NCBI RefSeq assembly: GCF_044596045.1
Contig: NZ_CP138995.1
Span: 1-64,000, forward strand
DNA length: 64,000 nt
From: Flagellimonas sp947499585
Lineage (GTDB): Bacteria; Bacteroidota; Bacteroidia; Flavobacteriales; Flavobacteriaceae
Direction of reading: 5' to 3'
Part shown: positions 1 to 9,492 of the stretch, one piece after another
Layout of the letters: each line of letters opens with the position of its first letter
Numbering within the stretch: the stretch's first letter is position 1
Notes under the pieces: model-generated
What the model was told of the DNA's origin: nothing
The model's database searches: none
Seen by the model: only the letters and a program-made list of their open reading frames with translations
Translations under genes and position numbers: made by a program

Positions 1-72
1 TCCTTTATTTGAACTTTAATTCATCTTTTTCATTAAAAGAATAAGAAACTACATAATTCGAAAAATAGTGGT

Positions 73-759
73 CTATTGCAACAGCTGTTGTAACACCGCC
101 CAAACATTGTCCCTTACGATTTGATGTCCCTTCGGGGTAGGGTGTATCCCGTCTTCCAAATTCAGCTCAGGAATACCTGCAACCCCATCCAACAAAAAAG
201 GAATCAAAGCGATTTGATTTGCTTCGGCCAACTTGGGAAAGGTTTTGCGAAACTCCGTAGTATATTCTGGGCCCATATTGGGTGGAATTTGCATGCCTGC
301 CAGTACAATTTGGGTATCAGCATTCTTTTTTCTTACTAAATCAATCATTGCTTGCAAATTCTTGTGGGTTTCAGATATGGGAATACCGCGAAGTCCATCG
401 TTCGCACCTAGTTCCAACACAAAAACATCGACCTTTTGGTTCAATACCCAATTCAAACGGTTACGTCCGCCAGAAGTGGTCTCCCCACTTAGCCCTGAAT
501 TGATTACGGTATAATCGAGACCTAACGAATCCAAACGGTTTTGGATAAGCGCTGGAAAAGCCTCTTCCAGTTCCAAACCGTAACCTGCGGTAAGACTATC
601 CCCAAAGAATAAAATCACTTTTTCGGAGGTTTCTTCGGCAGCGACATTTTCTGTATTACTATTGCCATCTGATACATCTGAGGCTTTTTTGGGGGCATCA
701 CGACAGGAAATTAGGTATAAAATCAGAAAAAAATAACGAAACTTTAAGAGGTCTTGCAT
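73..759 (-). CDS. SGNH/GDSL-type esterase lipoprotein (TesA-like)
   Basis: A 228-residue lipoprotein of the SGNH hydrolase family (TesA-like arylesterase/lysophospholipase). The N-terminus is a short hydrophobic signal ending in LISC, so Cys19 is the likely lipidated residue. The catalytic blocks are all present: GDSL with nucleophile Ser55, the block II Gly around residue 89, GAND with Asn120, and DGIHP with Asp203 and His206. The protein should hydrolyse acyl esters or thioesters at the cell envelope; its substrate cannot be read from the sequence. It lies head-to-head with an ABC ATPase/permease pair, 71 bp apart, as E. coli tesA does with ybbA-ybbP, so a shared role in lipid or envelope metabolism is plausible. 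Confidence 0.9.
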   Translation of the reverse strand: MQDLLKFRYFFLILYLISCRDAPKKASDVSDGNSNTENVAAEETSEKVILFFGDSLTAGYGLELEEAFPALIQNRLDSLGLDYTVINSGLSGETTSGGRNRLNWVLNQKVDVFVLELGANDGLRGIPISETHKNLQAMIDLVRKKNADTQIVLAGMQIPPNMGPEYTTEFRKTFPKLAEANQIALIPFLLDGVAGIPELNLEDGIHPTPKGHQIVRDNVWAVLQQLLQ

Positions 760-830
760 AGGTTACGGGCCTTAAAATCAAAATCATTTGCCTATTTTCC
801 TAGTTTGAGAAAAAAGGAAGCAAAAGTGTT

Positions 831-1520
831 ATGCCAAAGATATTAAACGTTGAGCACCTAGGGAAGACCTATACGAGTGGCTCCAAACAATTAACGGTAT
901 TGGATGACATCAATTTCAGTATTGAAGCAGGAGAGACCTTTGCAATCGTAGGACCTTCAGGGAGTGGAAAGACAACTCTATTGGGTCTCTGCGCTGGACT
1001 TGATTATCCCGATACCGGTGTAGTGGAACTGAGTGGTGCCAATTTAGCAAATTTGAACGAGGATGAGCGTGCCCGATTGCGCAACGAAAAGGTGGGTTTT
1101 ATCTTTCAGAATTTTCAGTTGCTCCCCACCCTGACAGCTCTCGAAAACGTAATTGTCCCTTTGGAGCTTCAGGGAGCAAAAAATCCTGCAATAATCGGTA
1201 GGGAACTATTGAGTAAGGTTGGTCTGGGTGGCCGTCTCCAGCATTATCCTTCCCAACTTTCTGGTGGAGAGCAGCAACGCGTGGCTCTGGCCCGTGCTTT
1301 TTCAAATAGCCCATCTATTTTATTTGCTGATGAACCTACGGGCAATCTCGACCAAGATACAGGCGACCGTGTCGTCCAACTATTGTTCGAACTTAATCAG
1401 GAGGCGGGCACCACTTTGGTCATTGTCTCCCACGATTTGGAATTGGCACAAAAATGCAATCGTTTATTGCGATTACGAGGTGGGAAAGTGGTATCGAATG
1501 AAGTATTGATTGAATCGTGA
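831..1520 (+). CDS. ABC transporter ATP-binding protein (YbbA/LolD-like)
   Basis: A 229-residue ABC ATPase of the MacB/LolD/YbbA class. It has a Walker A at residues 41-49 (GPSGSGKTT, Lys47), a Q-loop Gln93, the signature LSGGEQQR at 143-150, a Walker B ending in Glu168 (ILFADEP), a D-loop GNLD and the H-loop His201. The next gene starts inside its last codons, so the two are translationally coupled and the ATPase almost certainly powers that FtsX-like permease. Systems of this class usually extrude or move lipids or lipoproteins, or transmit force, rather than import nutrients. The substrate is unknown. Confidence 0.93.
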   Translation: MPKILNVEHLGKTYTSGSKQLTVLDDINFSIEAGETFAIVGPSGSGKTTLLGLCAGLDYPDTGVVELSGANLANLNEDERARLRNEKVGFIFQNFQLLPTLTALENVIVPLELQGAKNPAIIGRELLSKVGLGGRLQHYPSQLSGGEQQRVALARAFSNSPSILFADEPTGNLDQDTGDRVVQLLFELNQEAGTTLVIVSHDLELAQKCNRLLRLRGGKVVSNEVLIES

Positions 1521-4059
1521 TAAATTCTCCAACAAAGCAATCCGGAGCCGGATGGAAATGGCTTGGCGAGACAGCAAGGCTAGTGGCGGTCGTCTCCTAC
1601 TGTTTATGGCTTCCATTATTTTGGGCATAGCTGCGGTAGTTTCCATCCAGTCTTTTAGCCAGAACCTGGAAGAAAATATTGCCATTCAATCCAAGACCTT
1701 GATGGGTGCCGATTTTGTCATTGATAGTAACCAACCCCCTAATGAAAAGGTATTGGCCATTATCGATTCCCTCGGAGGGGCTGATGGACGTTCCGTAGGG
1801 TTTCCTTCAATGGCGGTTTTTCCAAAAAGCGGAGATGCCAAATTGGTTGGAGTACGCGGTATTGAAGGTGGATATCCATTCTACGGCGAACTGGAAACCA
1901 AGCCAGAAACTGCAGCGCAGACCTACCAAAAGTCCGGCGGTGCTCTGGTAGATGCAACACTCATGTTGCAACATGGAGTGCAAACAGGTGATTCTATCAA
2001 ATTAGGCAATACAGTGTTTCCTATTATGGGCACTTTGATTTCCGCTCCCGGAACATCGGGAATAGGGGCTTCTGTGGCTCCACCTGTAATTATTCCCTAC
2101 GATGCAGTGGAAGGTACAGGACTCATACAAGTGGGAAGTCGAATCGGATATGACTATTATTTTGTCGCCGAACCTGAGCAAGATCTGGCAGCATTGGATG
2201 AGAAGGTTGACCCTCAACTCGATGTTGAAAACGCGGACCTCGATACGCACATCAGTACCGCTAAACGGCTTGGCAGAAGTTATGATAATTTCGGGAAGTT
2301 TCTTAACCTTATTGCTTTTATAGCGCTGCTGTTGGGTTGTGTAGGCGTTGCCAGTTCAGTACATATCTATATCAAGGAGAAATTACGTTCGGTAGCCCTA
2401 TTGAAATGCATAGGAGCTACCCGAAGACAAAGTTTTTTAATCTATCTACTACAGATTGCAGGTATGGGTCTACTCGGAGGCATTCTTGGAGTGTTGAGTG
2501 GATTGCTCCTACAGCAATCCTTTCCTTTGCTGTTGGAAGGATTCTTGCCGTTTGAAGTTCAGATTTCCCTAGTACCCAATGCGCTTTGGTCAGGACTGAT
2601 ATTGGGTGTATTGTTATCAGTATTATTTGCCTTAATGCCTTTATTGAACACATGGTTTGTTTCACCTTTACAGGTGTTGCGGGTCGAGGAGAGCGGATAT
2701 CAAAAATCACGAAAAGCCCAGTTGTGGGTAGTATTGGGTATTGTTCTATTTATTTTTTCCTTCTCCTTTTGGTTATTGGGAAGTATTCGCTATGCCCTCT
2801 ATTTCGTTCTCGGCATCTTGGTGGTCTTTGCGCTTTTGGGAGGTGTAGCCACTTTTTTTATGCGAGCCATCAAGAAATATTTTCCAACGTCTTGGGGGTT
2901 TACTTCGCGACAGAGTCTCTTGAATCTCTACCGTCCCAATAACCAGACCACGGTCTTAATTTTGGCCATAGGTGTGGGCACCTTTTTAATAAGTACGCTC
3001 TATTTCACCAAAGATATTTTATTGGCTCAGGTTTCCTTGGAAGCTTCGGAGGACACCCCAAATCTTATTTTGATGGATGTCCAAACTGATGAAAAACTTG
3101 CTGCGGCCAATAGCATCGAAGCGTCGGGATTTGATGTATTGAACAATATTCCCATCATCACCATGCGGATGAATCAAATCAAAAATCGGCCTGTACGTGA
3201 ACTTATTCTTGATTCCACTGCGACCCAAAATCGATGGGTTTTGTTCCATGAATTTAGAGTTACCTATCGCGATTCCTTGGTGGCCTCAGAACGAACAGTA
3301 GAAGGCACCTGGCCACTTGAACGCAAAGGCAACGGTATGATTCCTATTTCGATGTCTAACAATGTTGCAGCCGATGCCCAGGTCAAAGTTGGAGACACAC
3401 TTGTGTTTAATGTGCAGGGTGTATTAATGGAAACCAAAGTGGCCCATCTTCGTGAGGTGGATTGGGCTCGAATGCAGATTAACTTTTCGATTCTGTTCCC
3501 TTCTGGAGTATTAGAAGAAGCGCCTCAGTTCCATGTGTTGACCACCAAAGCCCCAGATGCGGCCAAATCGGCCGCATTGCAACGTGACCTCGTTCGAAAA
3601 TTTCCAACAGTGTCCATTATCGATTTACGACAGATACTTCTGGTTATAGAAGAGATTCTGAACAAAATAGCTTGGGCAATCAACTTTATGGCTTTCTTCA
3701 GTATTCTTACTGGGATCATTGTGCTCATTGGATCGGTACGAACGAGCAAATACCAAAGGATAAAGGAAAATGTGTTGTTACGCACCTTAGGGGCCAAAAG
3801 CAAACAAATTCTTCGCATTACAGCACTTGAATATCTCTATTTAGGGCTATTGGGCGGAAGTATCGGTATTATATTGTCATTATTAGGCAGTCTCTTGTTG
3901 GCACGATTTGTTTTTGAAGTTAGCTTTGTGCCTTCCGCAGTTCCTTTTCTAGTTGTTTTACCGAGTATTATGGCTTTGGTACTTTTGATTGGTTTGTTAA
4001 ACAGTAAAAGTGTGCTGCAAAGTCCTCCATTGGAAGTGCTTAGGAAAGAAGGGGGCTAA
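1510..4059 (+). CDS. FtsX-like ABC transporter permease (YbbP-like)
   Basis: An 849-residue permease with two FtsX-type modules. There is one membrane segment near residues 30-50, then a large periplasmic region, clusters of hydrophobic segments around 265-385 and 405-460, another single segment near 480, a second extracytoplasmic region and a C-terminal cluster around 720-840. This duplicated layout matches YbbP/LolC-type permeases. The longest reading frame starts at TTG (1510) and overlaps the ATPase stop. An ATG at 1552 gives the start MEMAWRDSKASGG, which looks like the natural N-terminus of this family, so the start is uncertain by 14 codons. It partners the upstream ATPase and the divergent GDSL esterase. 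Confidence 0.9.
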   Translation: MNRDKFSNKAIRSRMEMAWRDSKASGGRLLLFMASIILGIAAVVSIQSFSQNLEENIAIQSKTLMGADFVIDSNQPPNEKVLAIIDSLGGADGRSVGFPSMAVFPKSGDAKLVGVRGIEGGYPFYGELETKPETAAQTYQKSGGALVDATLMLQHGVQTGDSIKLGNTVFPIMGTLISAPGTSGIGASVAPPVIIPYDAVEGTGLIQVGSRIGYDYYFVAEPEQDLAALDEKVDPQLDVENADLDTHISTAKRLGRSYDNFGKFLNLIAFIALLLGCVGVASSVHIYIKEKLRSVALLKCIGATRRQSFLIYLLQIAGMGLLGGILGVLSGLLLQQSFPLLLEGFLPFEVQISLVPNALWSGLILGVLLSVLFALMPLLNTWFVSPLQVLRVEESGYQKSRKAQLWVVLGIVLFIFSFSFWLLGSIRYALYFVLGILVVFALLGGVATFFMRAIKKYFPTSWGFTSRQSLLNLYRPNNQTTVLILAIGVGTFLISTLYFTKDILLAQVSLEASEDTPNLILMDVQTDEKLAAANSIEASGFDVLNNIPIITMRMNQIKNRPVRELILDSTATQNRWVLFHEFRVTYRDSLVASERTVEGTWPLERKGNGMIPISMSNNVAADAQVKVGDTLVFNVQGVLMETKVAHLREVDWARMQINFSILFPSGVLEEAPQFHVLTTKAPDAAKSAALQRDLVRKFPTVSIIDLRQILLVIEEILNKIAWAINFMAFFSILTGIIVLIGSVRTSKYQRIKENVLLRTLGAKSKQILRITALEYLYLGLLGGSIGIILSLLGSLLLARFVFEVSFVPSAVPFLVVLPSIMALVLLIGLLNSKSVLQSPPLEVLRKEGG

Positions 4060-4314
4060 TTAGAGAAACGATGAAGTAAGGCTCATTTCTGACCTGAGAA
4101 TCTTGAGGTAAGAAATCTCGTGAAGCATGTAAGTTTTGTTATGGGGTTACTTTTTCATGGTTAATTTAACATCAGAAATGTGAATGTTCAAAAAAAGGTT
4201 ATAACACCATTTACAAAGGAAGAATATTCGAATAAGAAATGAATTCGTTCCTCACAATAGCGTGATATACATCATATGATCCGTATTACTACATTGTACC
4301 TAATTTAGAAAGCA
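4060..4314. other. Intergenic stretch upstream of the AraC regulator
   Basis: About 255 bp with no convincing gene. The 3' part is AT-rich and probably carries the promoter for the AraC-type regulator; I could not fix a -33/-7 pair. No clear terminator hairpin was seen after the permease stop. Confidence 0.4.
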
Positions 4315-5133
4315 TTGAATCGACAAAACGAAAATACCGTACCCTTAAAAAAAGGGAATTATTTAGCTCCTCATTTCAGTATATCAAGCTTCGATGATTT
4401 ATTAGTCGGTATCACTACATATGATGCTCCAATAGAGACCGGTGTGTGGCATTTTCATGAAATACCCATGATTAGTTTTGTGCTTTATGGTAGCAATACT
4501 GAATATCGTAAAGGAGGGTCCATTAGAAGGAATTCCGGTAGCGCAAATTACTACCACGCACATGAATTGCATAAAAACGTTTATGACCAATTTCCTTCAA
4601 AACACATAAGTTTGGAATTGGATCTGAACTATTTGAAGAAGCTTGAATATACTGAAGCGGACATACAGTTGGCTGTTGAGAAAAGTCAAGATTCTATTTT
4701 TACATTTATTAGATTAATGAATGAGGCACAGACAAATGATGTCCAATCAAAAAACACAGTGGAAATGTTATTCCTATCATTTATGGAAAACGCTCTTGTT
4801 TCTAAAGATAATGCCCAATTCCCTCCTTGGATGAGTTTAGTTCGAGAAATATTGAATGATCGTTGGAATGAGAATATTTCCCTTAAAGAATTATCAAACA
4901 AAGTACATGTTCATCCGACCACGATCTCAAAACACTTTCGCAAATTTTTTGGATGTACTCTTGGAGAATATACTAGAAAACTTAAAGTGGAGCATTCGAT
5001 CAACTTCTTACATTCTTCCAATTATTCCCTCACGGAAATAGCATATATCTGTGGGTTTTCCGATCAAAGTCATTTTATCAGGACATTTAAATCAATGACA
5101 GGATATTTGCCTAAAAAATACTGCTCTGTATAA
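4315..5133 (+). CDS. AraC family transcriptional regulator
   Basis: A 272-residue regulator. The N-terminal part (about 15-120) has the His-rich pattern of a cupin-like AraC sensory domain (VWHFHEIPMISFVLYG, then YYHAHELHKNVYD). The C-terminal part (about 170-272) has two helix-turn-helix motifs of the AraC type: ISLKELSNKVHVHPTTISKHF, and the second one ending FSDQSHFIRTFKSMTGYLP. The start is TTG at 4315: an in-frame TAG lies at 4306-4308 and the next in-frame ATG falls inside the sensory domain. The adjacent co-directional lipoprotein gene (67 bp downstream) may be its target. The ligand is unknown. Confidence 0.9.
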   Translation: MNRQNENTVPLKKGNYLAPHFSISSFDDLLVGITTYDAPIETGVWHFHEIPMISFVLYGSNTEYRKGGSIRRNSGSANYYHAHELHKNVYDQFPSKHISLELDLNYLKKLEYTEADIQLAVEKSQDSIFTFIRLMNEAQTNDVQSKNTVEMLFLSFMENALVSKDNAQFPPWMSLVREILNDRWNENISLKELSNKVHVHPTTISKHFRKFFGCTLGEYTRKLKVEHSINFLHSSNYSLTEIAYICGFSDQSHFIRTFKSMTGYLPKKYCSV

Positions 5134-5200
5134 GAGGCAAATTTGGTTCTATTTTAATTAAGGATTACATCATTTCTTTGGTATTAATTTTATTAGATAG

Positions 5201-6511
5201 ATGATGAAAAGAATACTTAGAACAATTATTTGTTTAGCAGTTGTTATTACTGGTTGCAAGCAAGCAACAAAAAACAATCACAAACTTGAAACTAAGTATT
5301 CGATTCAAAAAGATACCCAGGAATGGGTTGGCTTGATGATCGAAGGTTATCGAAACTTTAATACCGATCGAAGTACTAAAGCGGCCGATCAAATTTTTGA
5401 GGCTACTGAACTTATGCCAATTAAAAATTTGGAAAACTATTTGGTGAGTGCCATGGTTTATGCGCCTAAAGGTGAACGAGAAAAAGCATTTCTATCTATT
5501 GAAAGAGCTATTGAAGAAGGTTTTAAAAATTCTGACATACTTAGCTCTATTTCTGAATATTCATCATTACATAATGATCCTAGATGGGATGCGTTAATTT
5601 CAAAAGTGAACAAGAAACAAGAAGAATATGAAAAAACCATTCAGAACCCTGAACTGTTAGAAATGTTGAAATACCTTTGGGCACAGGATCAGGAAGTACT
5701 AGCTCAATATGAAAAAAATGTAGAATCCCTTGATAGTACAGCAACGGACGGGGACTATAGCCGGCTTTTTATACCTGTTGAAAATCGATGGGAAATAAAC
5801 AAAAATAAACTAGATAGTATTATTAGTATCCATGGTTGGCCTGGAAACAAATTAGTGGGTGAAGAGGGTTCAAAAGTTGCATGGGGCATCCCTCAACATC
5901 ACCCCGATATTTTCTTCAAAACAAAATGCTTGCTTTTAATAAAGGAAGCCACGGAAAAAGGTGATGTTGATCCGATTCATTACGCACAATTAAAAGACCG
6001 GATAGCAAGGGAAACTTGGCAAAAGCAGAAATATGGTACAAGCATGGGTGAAAGTGCTCCTTATCCTATCGAAGATCCTGCCAGTGTCAACAAAAAACGA
6101 TCTCAGTTAGGGCTTTTAGAACCAATAGAAGTTTATGCAATTTACCATGGATTTGAATACACTCCACCTTCTCAAGAGGCAATCCAATCATCACATGAGA
6201 AAGCACAAGTGAATTACAAAAAATTTGAAAATTTTATAGATTTAAAAAAGATTGATTCTGCCAACACTTGTATTGCAAAAGCTATTTCTGCTTATGGAGA
6301 CATAAATAATGAACAACTTTATGATGCTTCTATGCTGCTTGCCCAATTAAATAACAAACGTTCACAACATATCTGTTTGAGTATCCTAAAAGTTTTGATT
6401 TGGCGAAAGTGGGACAAAAGAGTTGAAATTTTAGAACAGGATGAATTTGATCGATTACATAGTCAAAACGAATGGGAAGAAATTAAAAGGCTAGTTAAAA
6501 TGAGTATATAA
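5201..6511 (+). CDS. DUF6624-containing lipoprotein with TPR-like N-terminal region
   Basis: A 436-residue lipoprotein (signal ending VITGC, lipidated Cys19 or Cys18 depending on the first Met). Residues 40-140 are helical and TPR-like (AMVYAPKGEREKAFLSIERAIEEGF). Residues about 205-290 hold the DUF6624 pattern: HGWPGNKLVGEEGS, then AWGIPQHH, then GDVDPIHYAQLKDRIA and QKYGTSMG. This domain has no established biochemical role; the conserved His/Trp/Gly pattern suggests a small folded envelope module. It follows the AraC-type regulator on the same strand. There is no sign of truncation. Confidence 0.8.
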   Translation: MMKRILRTIICLAVVITGCKQATKNNHKLETKYSIQKDTQEWVGLMIEGYRNFNTDRSTKAADQIFEATELMPIKNLENYLVSAMVYAPKGEREKAFLSIERAIEEGFKNSDILSSISEYSSLHNDPRWDALISKVNKKQEEYEKTIQNPELLEMLKYLWAQDQEVLAQYEKNVESLDSTATDGDYSRLFIPVENRWEINKNKLDSIISIHGWPGNKLVGEEGSKVAWGIPQHHPDIFFKTKCLLLIKEATEKGDVDPIHYAQLKDRIARETWQKQKYGTSMGESAPYPIEDPASVNKKRSQLGLLEPIEVYAIYHGFEYTPPSQEAIQSSHEKAQVNYKKFENFIDLKKIDSANTCIAKAISAYGDINNEQLYDASMLLAQLNNKRSQHICLSILKVLIWRKWDKRVEILEQDEFDRLHSQNEWEEIKRLVKMSI

Positions 6512-6961
6512 AAACCATGTAAAACAACGGCTGTACATCCATCGCTAGATGTTGTTCCCCAGAAAATCTATCGAGAAATTCACCAACTTCACCATGGGGT
6601 AATAAATCAACATGGTTCTCCGATGCACGGCTGAATGGCACATTTCATCTCCTTCCTGTACTTTGTACCGCAGCCTTTTCCGAAACTGCTCCAAGCCCAC
6701 AACAGTATTATAGCCAAAACCGTTGACGGCTATTTTTTGATAGTTCCCTAAAACCAAGGTTTTCTGAGACTTCGCCTTTTCCTTTATCAGTACTATTAAC
6801 CAGCTGTTTTAAAGGACTAAAAAGCTTTACATAATCTTGGATTTTATTAATATTTACTTTTCAATATTAGACTTAACCCCCTAATTTTTTAAAATTATAT
6901 TCACCAAATTTGAGTTGCGTTAACCGTTGTACAAACGCCTTAAAAGTGCAATCTGAATCAA
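6512..6961. other. Gene-poor accessory stretch
   Basis: About 450 bp with no gene I can defend. A 70-codon minus-strand frame (6545-6757) resembles no family I know and could be a decayed fragment. The stretch contains a small inverted repeat (ACATC/GATGT flanked by AACA/TGTT, about 6528-6556). Near 6915-6941 there is a GCGTT...AACGC dyad around AACCGTTGTACAA, which resembles the ends of attC-like elements. The middle is very AT-rich. Confidence 0.35.
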
Positions 6962-7120
6962 CTATATTAAATTATCATGCATATCGTTTATAGCCTCAAC
7001 TACTGTACTACCATACCCTTTGATTATTTCAAATTCTTTATTGTCGACTAGAGAAGCACTATATGATTCGCCAAACTGATTAATTTTTAGAAACTTTAAC
7101 TGATTTGTATTTAGTTCCAT
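6962..7120 (-). CDS. Small protein, HicB-like fold possible
   Basis: A 52-residue protein if the ATG at 7120 is used; an upstream TTG at 7144 would add eight residues. The sequence reads SYSASLVDNKEFEIIKGYGSTVVEAINDMHDNLI. A beta-rich half is followed by a helix carrying a T-V-x-E-A-I-x-D-M-like segment, the spacing seen in HicB-type antitoxin folds and in other small Bacteroidota proteins. There is no neighbouring HicA-like toxin. It could equally be an orphan or a fragment. Confidence 0.4.
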   Translation of the reverse strand: MELNTNQLKFLKINQFGESYSASLVDNKEFEIIKGYGSTVVEAINDMHDNLI

Positions 7121-7213
7121 GATTTGTATGTTTTGATTTATCAAATGATTTAGTTCTTAGAATCCTATCCAAGGATTGAACAATAGAGGATACTATTTTT
7201 TAAGTTGCAGATT

Positions 7214-8263
7214 CTAGTGTTTGAATTTGATCGTAAGCTCTTCCGTCTTTCCTCCTCTCAAAACTTGTAACACAAATTCTTTCTTTTTATAGAAATCCGA
7301 TTCTTTTACAATGGCACTATCCACATTTTCAAAAGCTTCTTTGGTCAATGGAAACCCATTGACCGATAGTATAATGTCTCCTCCCAAAATCAATTGTTCT
7401 TCTCCTATGGTACTAGTTTCAAAACCCCCTTTGATTCCCGCAAAGTATGCAGGCGAAAATCGAACTATAGATTCGACAAGCAGACCCCCATTTATAGGAG
7501 CATTTAACATCCAAGCCAGTTCTTTATCTAGGATAAGACCACTAATTCCGGTCCATCTTCTATTGCCATTAACGACCAGTTTTTTGGCCAAGTTTGAAGT
7601 AGCCGCAAAGCCCAGACCTTGAAAACCTCCGGATTCTGTGATGATGTAACTTGAAATTCCGATTACCTCTCCCTGTAAGTTGAACATAGGTCCACCGGAG
7701 TTTCCTTGATTGATGGAGGCATCTGTTTGAAAGTATTCGTTGATGACAAATCCCGAAGTTCTTGTTTTTTGCTTTTGTCTGCCACTAATGTAGCCTGCGG
7801 AAAGGGAGTGTTCCAAACCATAAGGGGCACCGAGGATAATAATCTGCTCTCCCACCAAAACCTTGTCCGAGTCACCTATCTCTGCCACTTCATAGTCTTT
7901 GGGCATCCATGATAATTTCAACAATGCGATGTCCGCTACGGGTGCCGACCTAATTACTTTAGCAGGGATCTCTTCCCCATTTGTAAATTTAACGGTGACT
8001 TTTTCTGCATCATTAACGACATGTGCGGCAGTCAAAATTTCGCCCTTTTTGGAAATTAGGACACCTGAGCCGATACCATCATCGATTACCTTTTGATATT
8101 TTTCATTAAGTACTTTGGATTCGGTCAGAATGGTTACAACCGACGTATTTACTTGTTTGTAAAGCGATGCTATATCTTGCCCATTAGCGCTGCCCATTGT
8201 AAGAAACAATACGATATAATGGATAGGCTTTTTTGCTGTACTAAATGAGTTCATTTTATTCAT
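7214..8263 (-). CDS. HtrA/DegP-like trypsin-family serine protease with one PDZ domain
   Basis: A 349-residue secreted protease. A signal peptide runs to about residue 29 (cleavage after SANG or nearby). The trypsin-like domain has the full triad: His81 (LTAAHVV), Asp111 (VADIALLKL) and Ser189 (QGNSGGP). A single PDZ-like domain follows at about 235-345 (GLLVESIVRFSPAYFAGIKGG, then GGDIILSVNGFPL). It should degrade or chaperone misfolded envelope proteins. The next gene in the same direction upstream is an outer-membrane barrel 12 bp away, and the group is divergent from a LytS/LytTR pair, which may regulate it. Confidence 0.9.
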   Translation of the reverse strand: MNKMNSFSTAKKPIHYIVLFLTMGSANGQDIASLYKQVNTSVVTILTESKVLNEKYQKVIDDGIGSGVLISKKGEILTAAHVVNDAEKVTVKFTNGEEIPAKVIRSAPVADIALLKLSWMPKDYEVAEIGDSDKVLVGEQIIILGAPYGLEHSLSAGYISGRQKQKTRTSGFVINEYFQTDASINQGNSGGPMFNLQGEVIGISSYIITESGGFQGLGFAATSNLAKKLVVNGNRRWTGISGLILDKELAWMLNAPINGGLLVESIVRFSPAYFAGIKGGFETSTIGEEQLILGGDIILSVNGFPLTKEAFENVDSAIVKESDFYKKKEFVLQVLRGGKTEELTIKFKH

Positions 8264-8275
8264 TCTATTGTTGTC

Positions 8276-8974
8276 TTAAAATTTATAAGCTAGCGAGAGC
8301 CCTAAGTTGAATGTGATGATCTTGGGTTGGTAATTTGAAGTGATGCTCCTATTATCGACCGTTGTATCGACATCGGAGATTGTGACAAAACCACCGCTAA
8401 AAGTAAAAGTCGGCATGAGACAAAAGCTTTTTCCTAAGTCACGCTTAAATCCAATCCCAAATTCGTAACCTAGCCCGAAACCTGTCTCACTAGAGCGATT
8501 CACTCCTGTATTGGTATTCTCATCAGTATCCGTTATTGAAAACTCTGGATTGGAAACCAGCATAGGACCCAATCCGATACGTGGATAGAGACTGAATTTT
8601 CTTCCAATATTTAATTTGTATTCAATTCCAGCAAGAAGAGAATGGATTTTCCATGCATCGGAATTACCATTCAAAATTATCCCTTGATTCGTTGCTTCCA
8701 AGCTTTTAACCAATTCGTGAATATCCGTGTCAAAATTCTGATAACGAAAAGTCAAGGTAAAAATCACCCTTTCGCTTAGAACACTCCCCATATAGAAATC
8801 CAACTTGCTTCCGCTTTCTGCAAAACCAGCATCGGAATTAGTGATATCACCAGCCGCAAAATCTCCAATTGGAAAACTTTTCCCATAGGAAATTCCAAAA
8901 TAATACTTGCTTTCTTGGGCTATAACTAGGGCTGTGGTCATGGAAAAAACAATCAGAAAAATGTATTTGTTCAT
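8276..8974 (-). CDS. Outer membrane beta-barrel protein
   Basis: A 232-residue protein with a clear signal peptide (cleavage near VIAQ/ESKYY) followed by alternating amphipathic strands (YYFGISYGKSFPIGDF, GFGLGYEFGIGFKRDLG) and a terminal aromatic residue in LGLSLAYKF. This matches small OmpA/OmpW-like or porin-family barrels (PF13568 type) common in Bacteroidota. Its function is unknown. It sits 12 bp upstream of the HtrA-like protease on the same strand, suggesting co-transcription. Confidence 0.8.
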   Translation of the reverse strand: MNKYIFLIVFSMTTALVIAQESKYYFGISYGKSFPIGDFAAGDITNSDAGFAESGSKLDFYMGSVLSERVIFTLTFRYQNFDTDIHELVKSLEATNQGIILNGNSDAWKIHSLLAGIEYKLNIGRKFSLYPRIGLGPMLVSNPEFSITDTDENTNTGVNRSSETGFGLGYEFGIGFKRDLGKSFCLMPTFTFSGGFVTISDVDTTVDNRSITSNYQPKIITFNLGLSLAYKF

Positions 8975-9028
8975 GCTAAAGTTAGTTTTGAAAACTTGTT
9001 ACGGTAAAACTTAAATCTGGAACGGGTT

Positions 9029-9403
9029 TTAAGATTTAGCTCTGCTCCACTCTAGATCTGCGGATATGAAGCGTGCAGTTACCTCAAGAAGAAGTTTGTC
9101 ACTTTCTACCTGACATTCTACATCCAACAATCTTCCTCTTTTTTTGGAATATATCTTTCCTACCCATTTCCCTTCTTTATACTCCAAGTTGAGTACTTCG
9201 ATTTCCATGTTTCGCTCTCCCTCCGAATTTATCGGGTTACCTAGGTATACATTACCTTCTTTGTAAATTTCTACTTTTGTTTCCTCTGCTGTAATCCAAA
9301 CAGCAACTATTTCATCTTGTTGATCTTGCTTATCTTGTGCAAATAGGTTGGTGGATAGGACAAAAAAGGCAATTGTGATAAAGTGATTCATATTTTTTCT
9401 CAT
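9029..9403 (-). CDS. DUF2147-like secreted protein
   Basis: A 124-residue protein with a signal peptide ending near LFAQ. The mature part follows the DUF2147 pattern: VAVWITAEETKVEIYKEGNVYLG, then a strand with GKWVGKIYSKKRGRLLDVECQVE, then a final LEWSRAK motif corresponding to the usual TWxR ending. This lipocalin-like barrel family has no known ligand. It is probably co-transcribed with the barrel protein and protease downstream. Confidence 0.7.
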   Translation of the reverse strand: MRKNMNHFITIAFFVLSTNLFAQDKQDQQDEIVAVWITAEETKVEIYKEGNVYLGNPINSEGERNMEIEVLNLEYKEGKWVGKIYSKKRGRLLDVECQVESDKLLLEVTARFISADLEWSRAKS

Positions 9404-9492
9404 GATTATATTTTTTGATTACGGGGCGAAACTATTTCGACTATGGGTCAGTAGCAAAAAAGATTTACGAAACGCCTGTATAAATCAACCAA

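Noticed and set aside
6545..6757. Minus-strand 70-codon frame as a gene
   Set aside because: No family resemblance, no promoter or coupling, and it lies in a low-quality accessory stretch; kept only as a possible relic.
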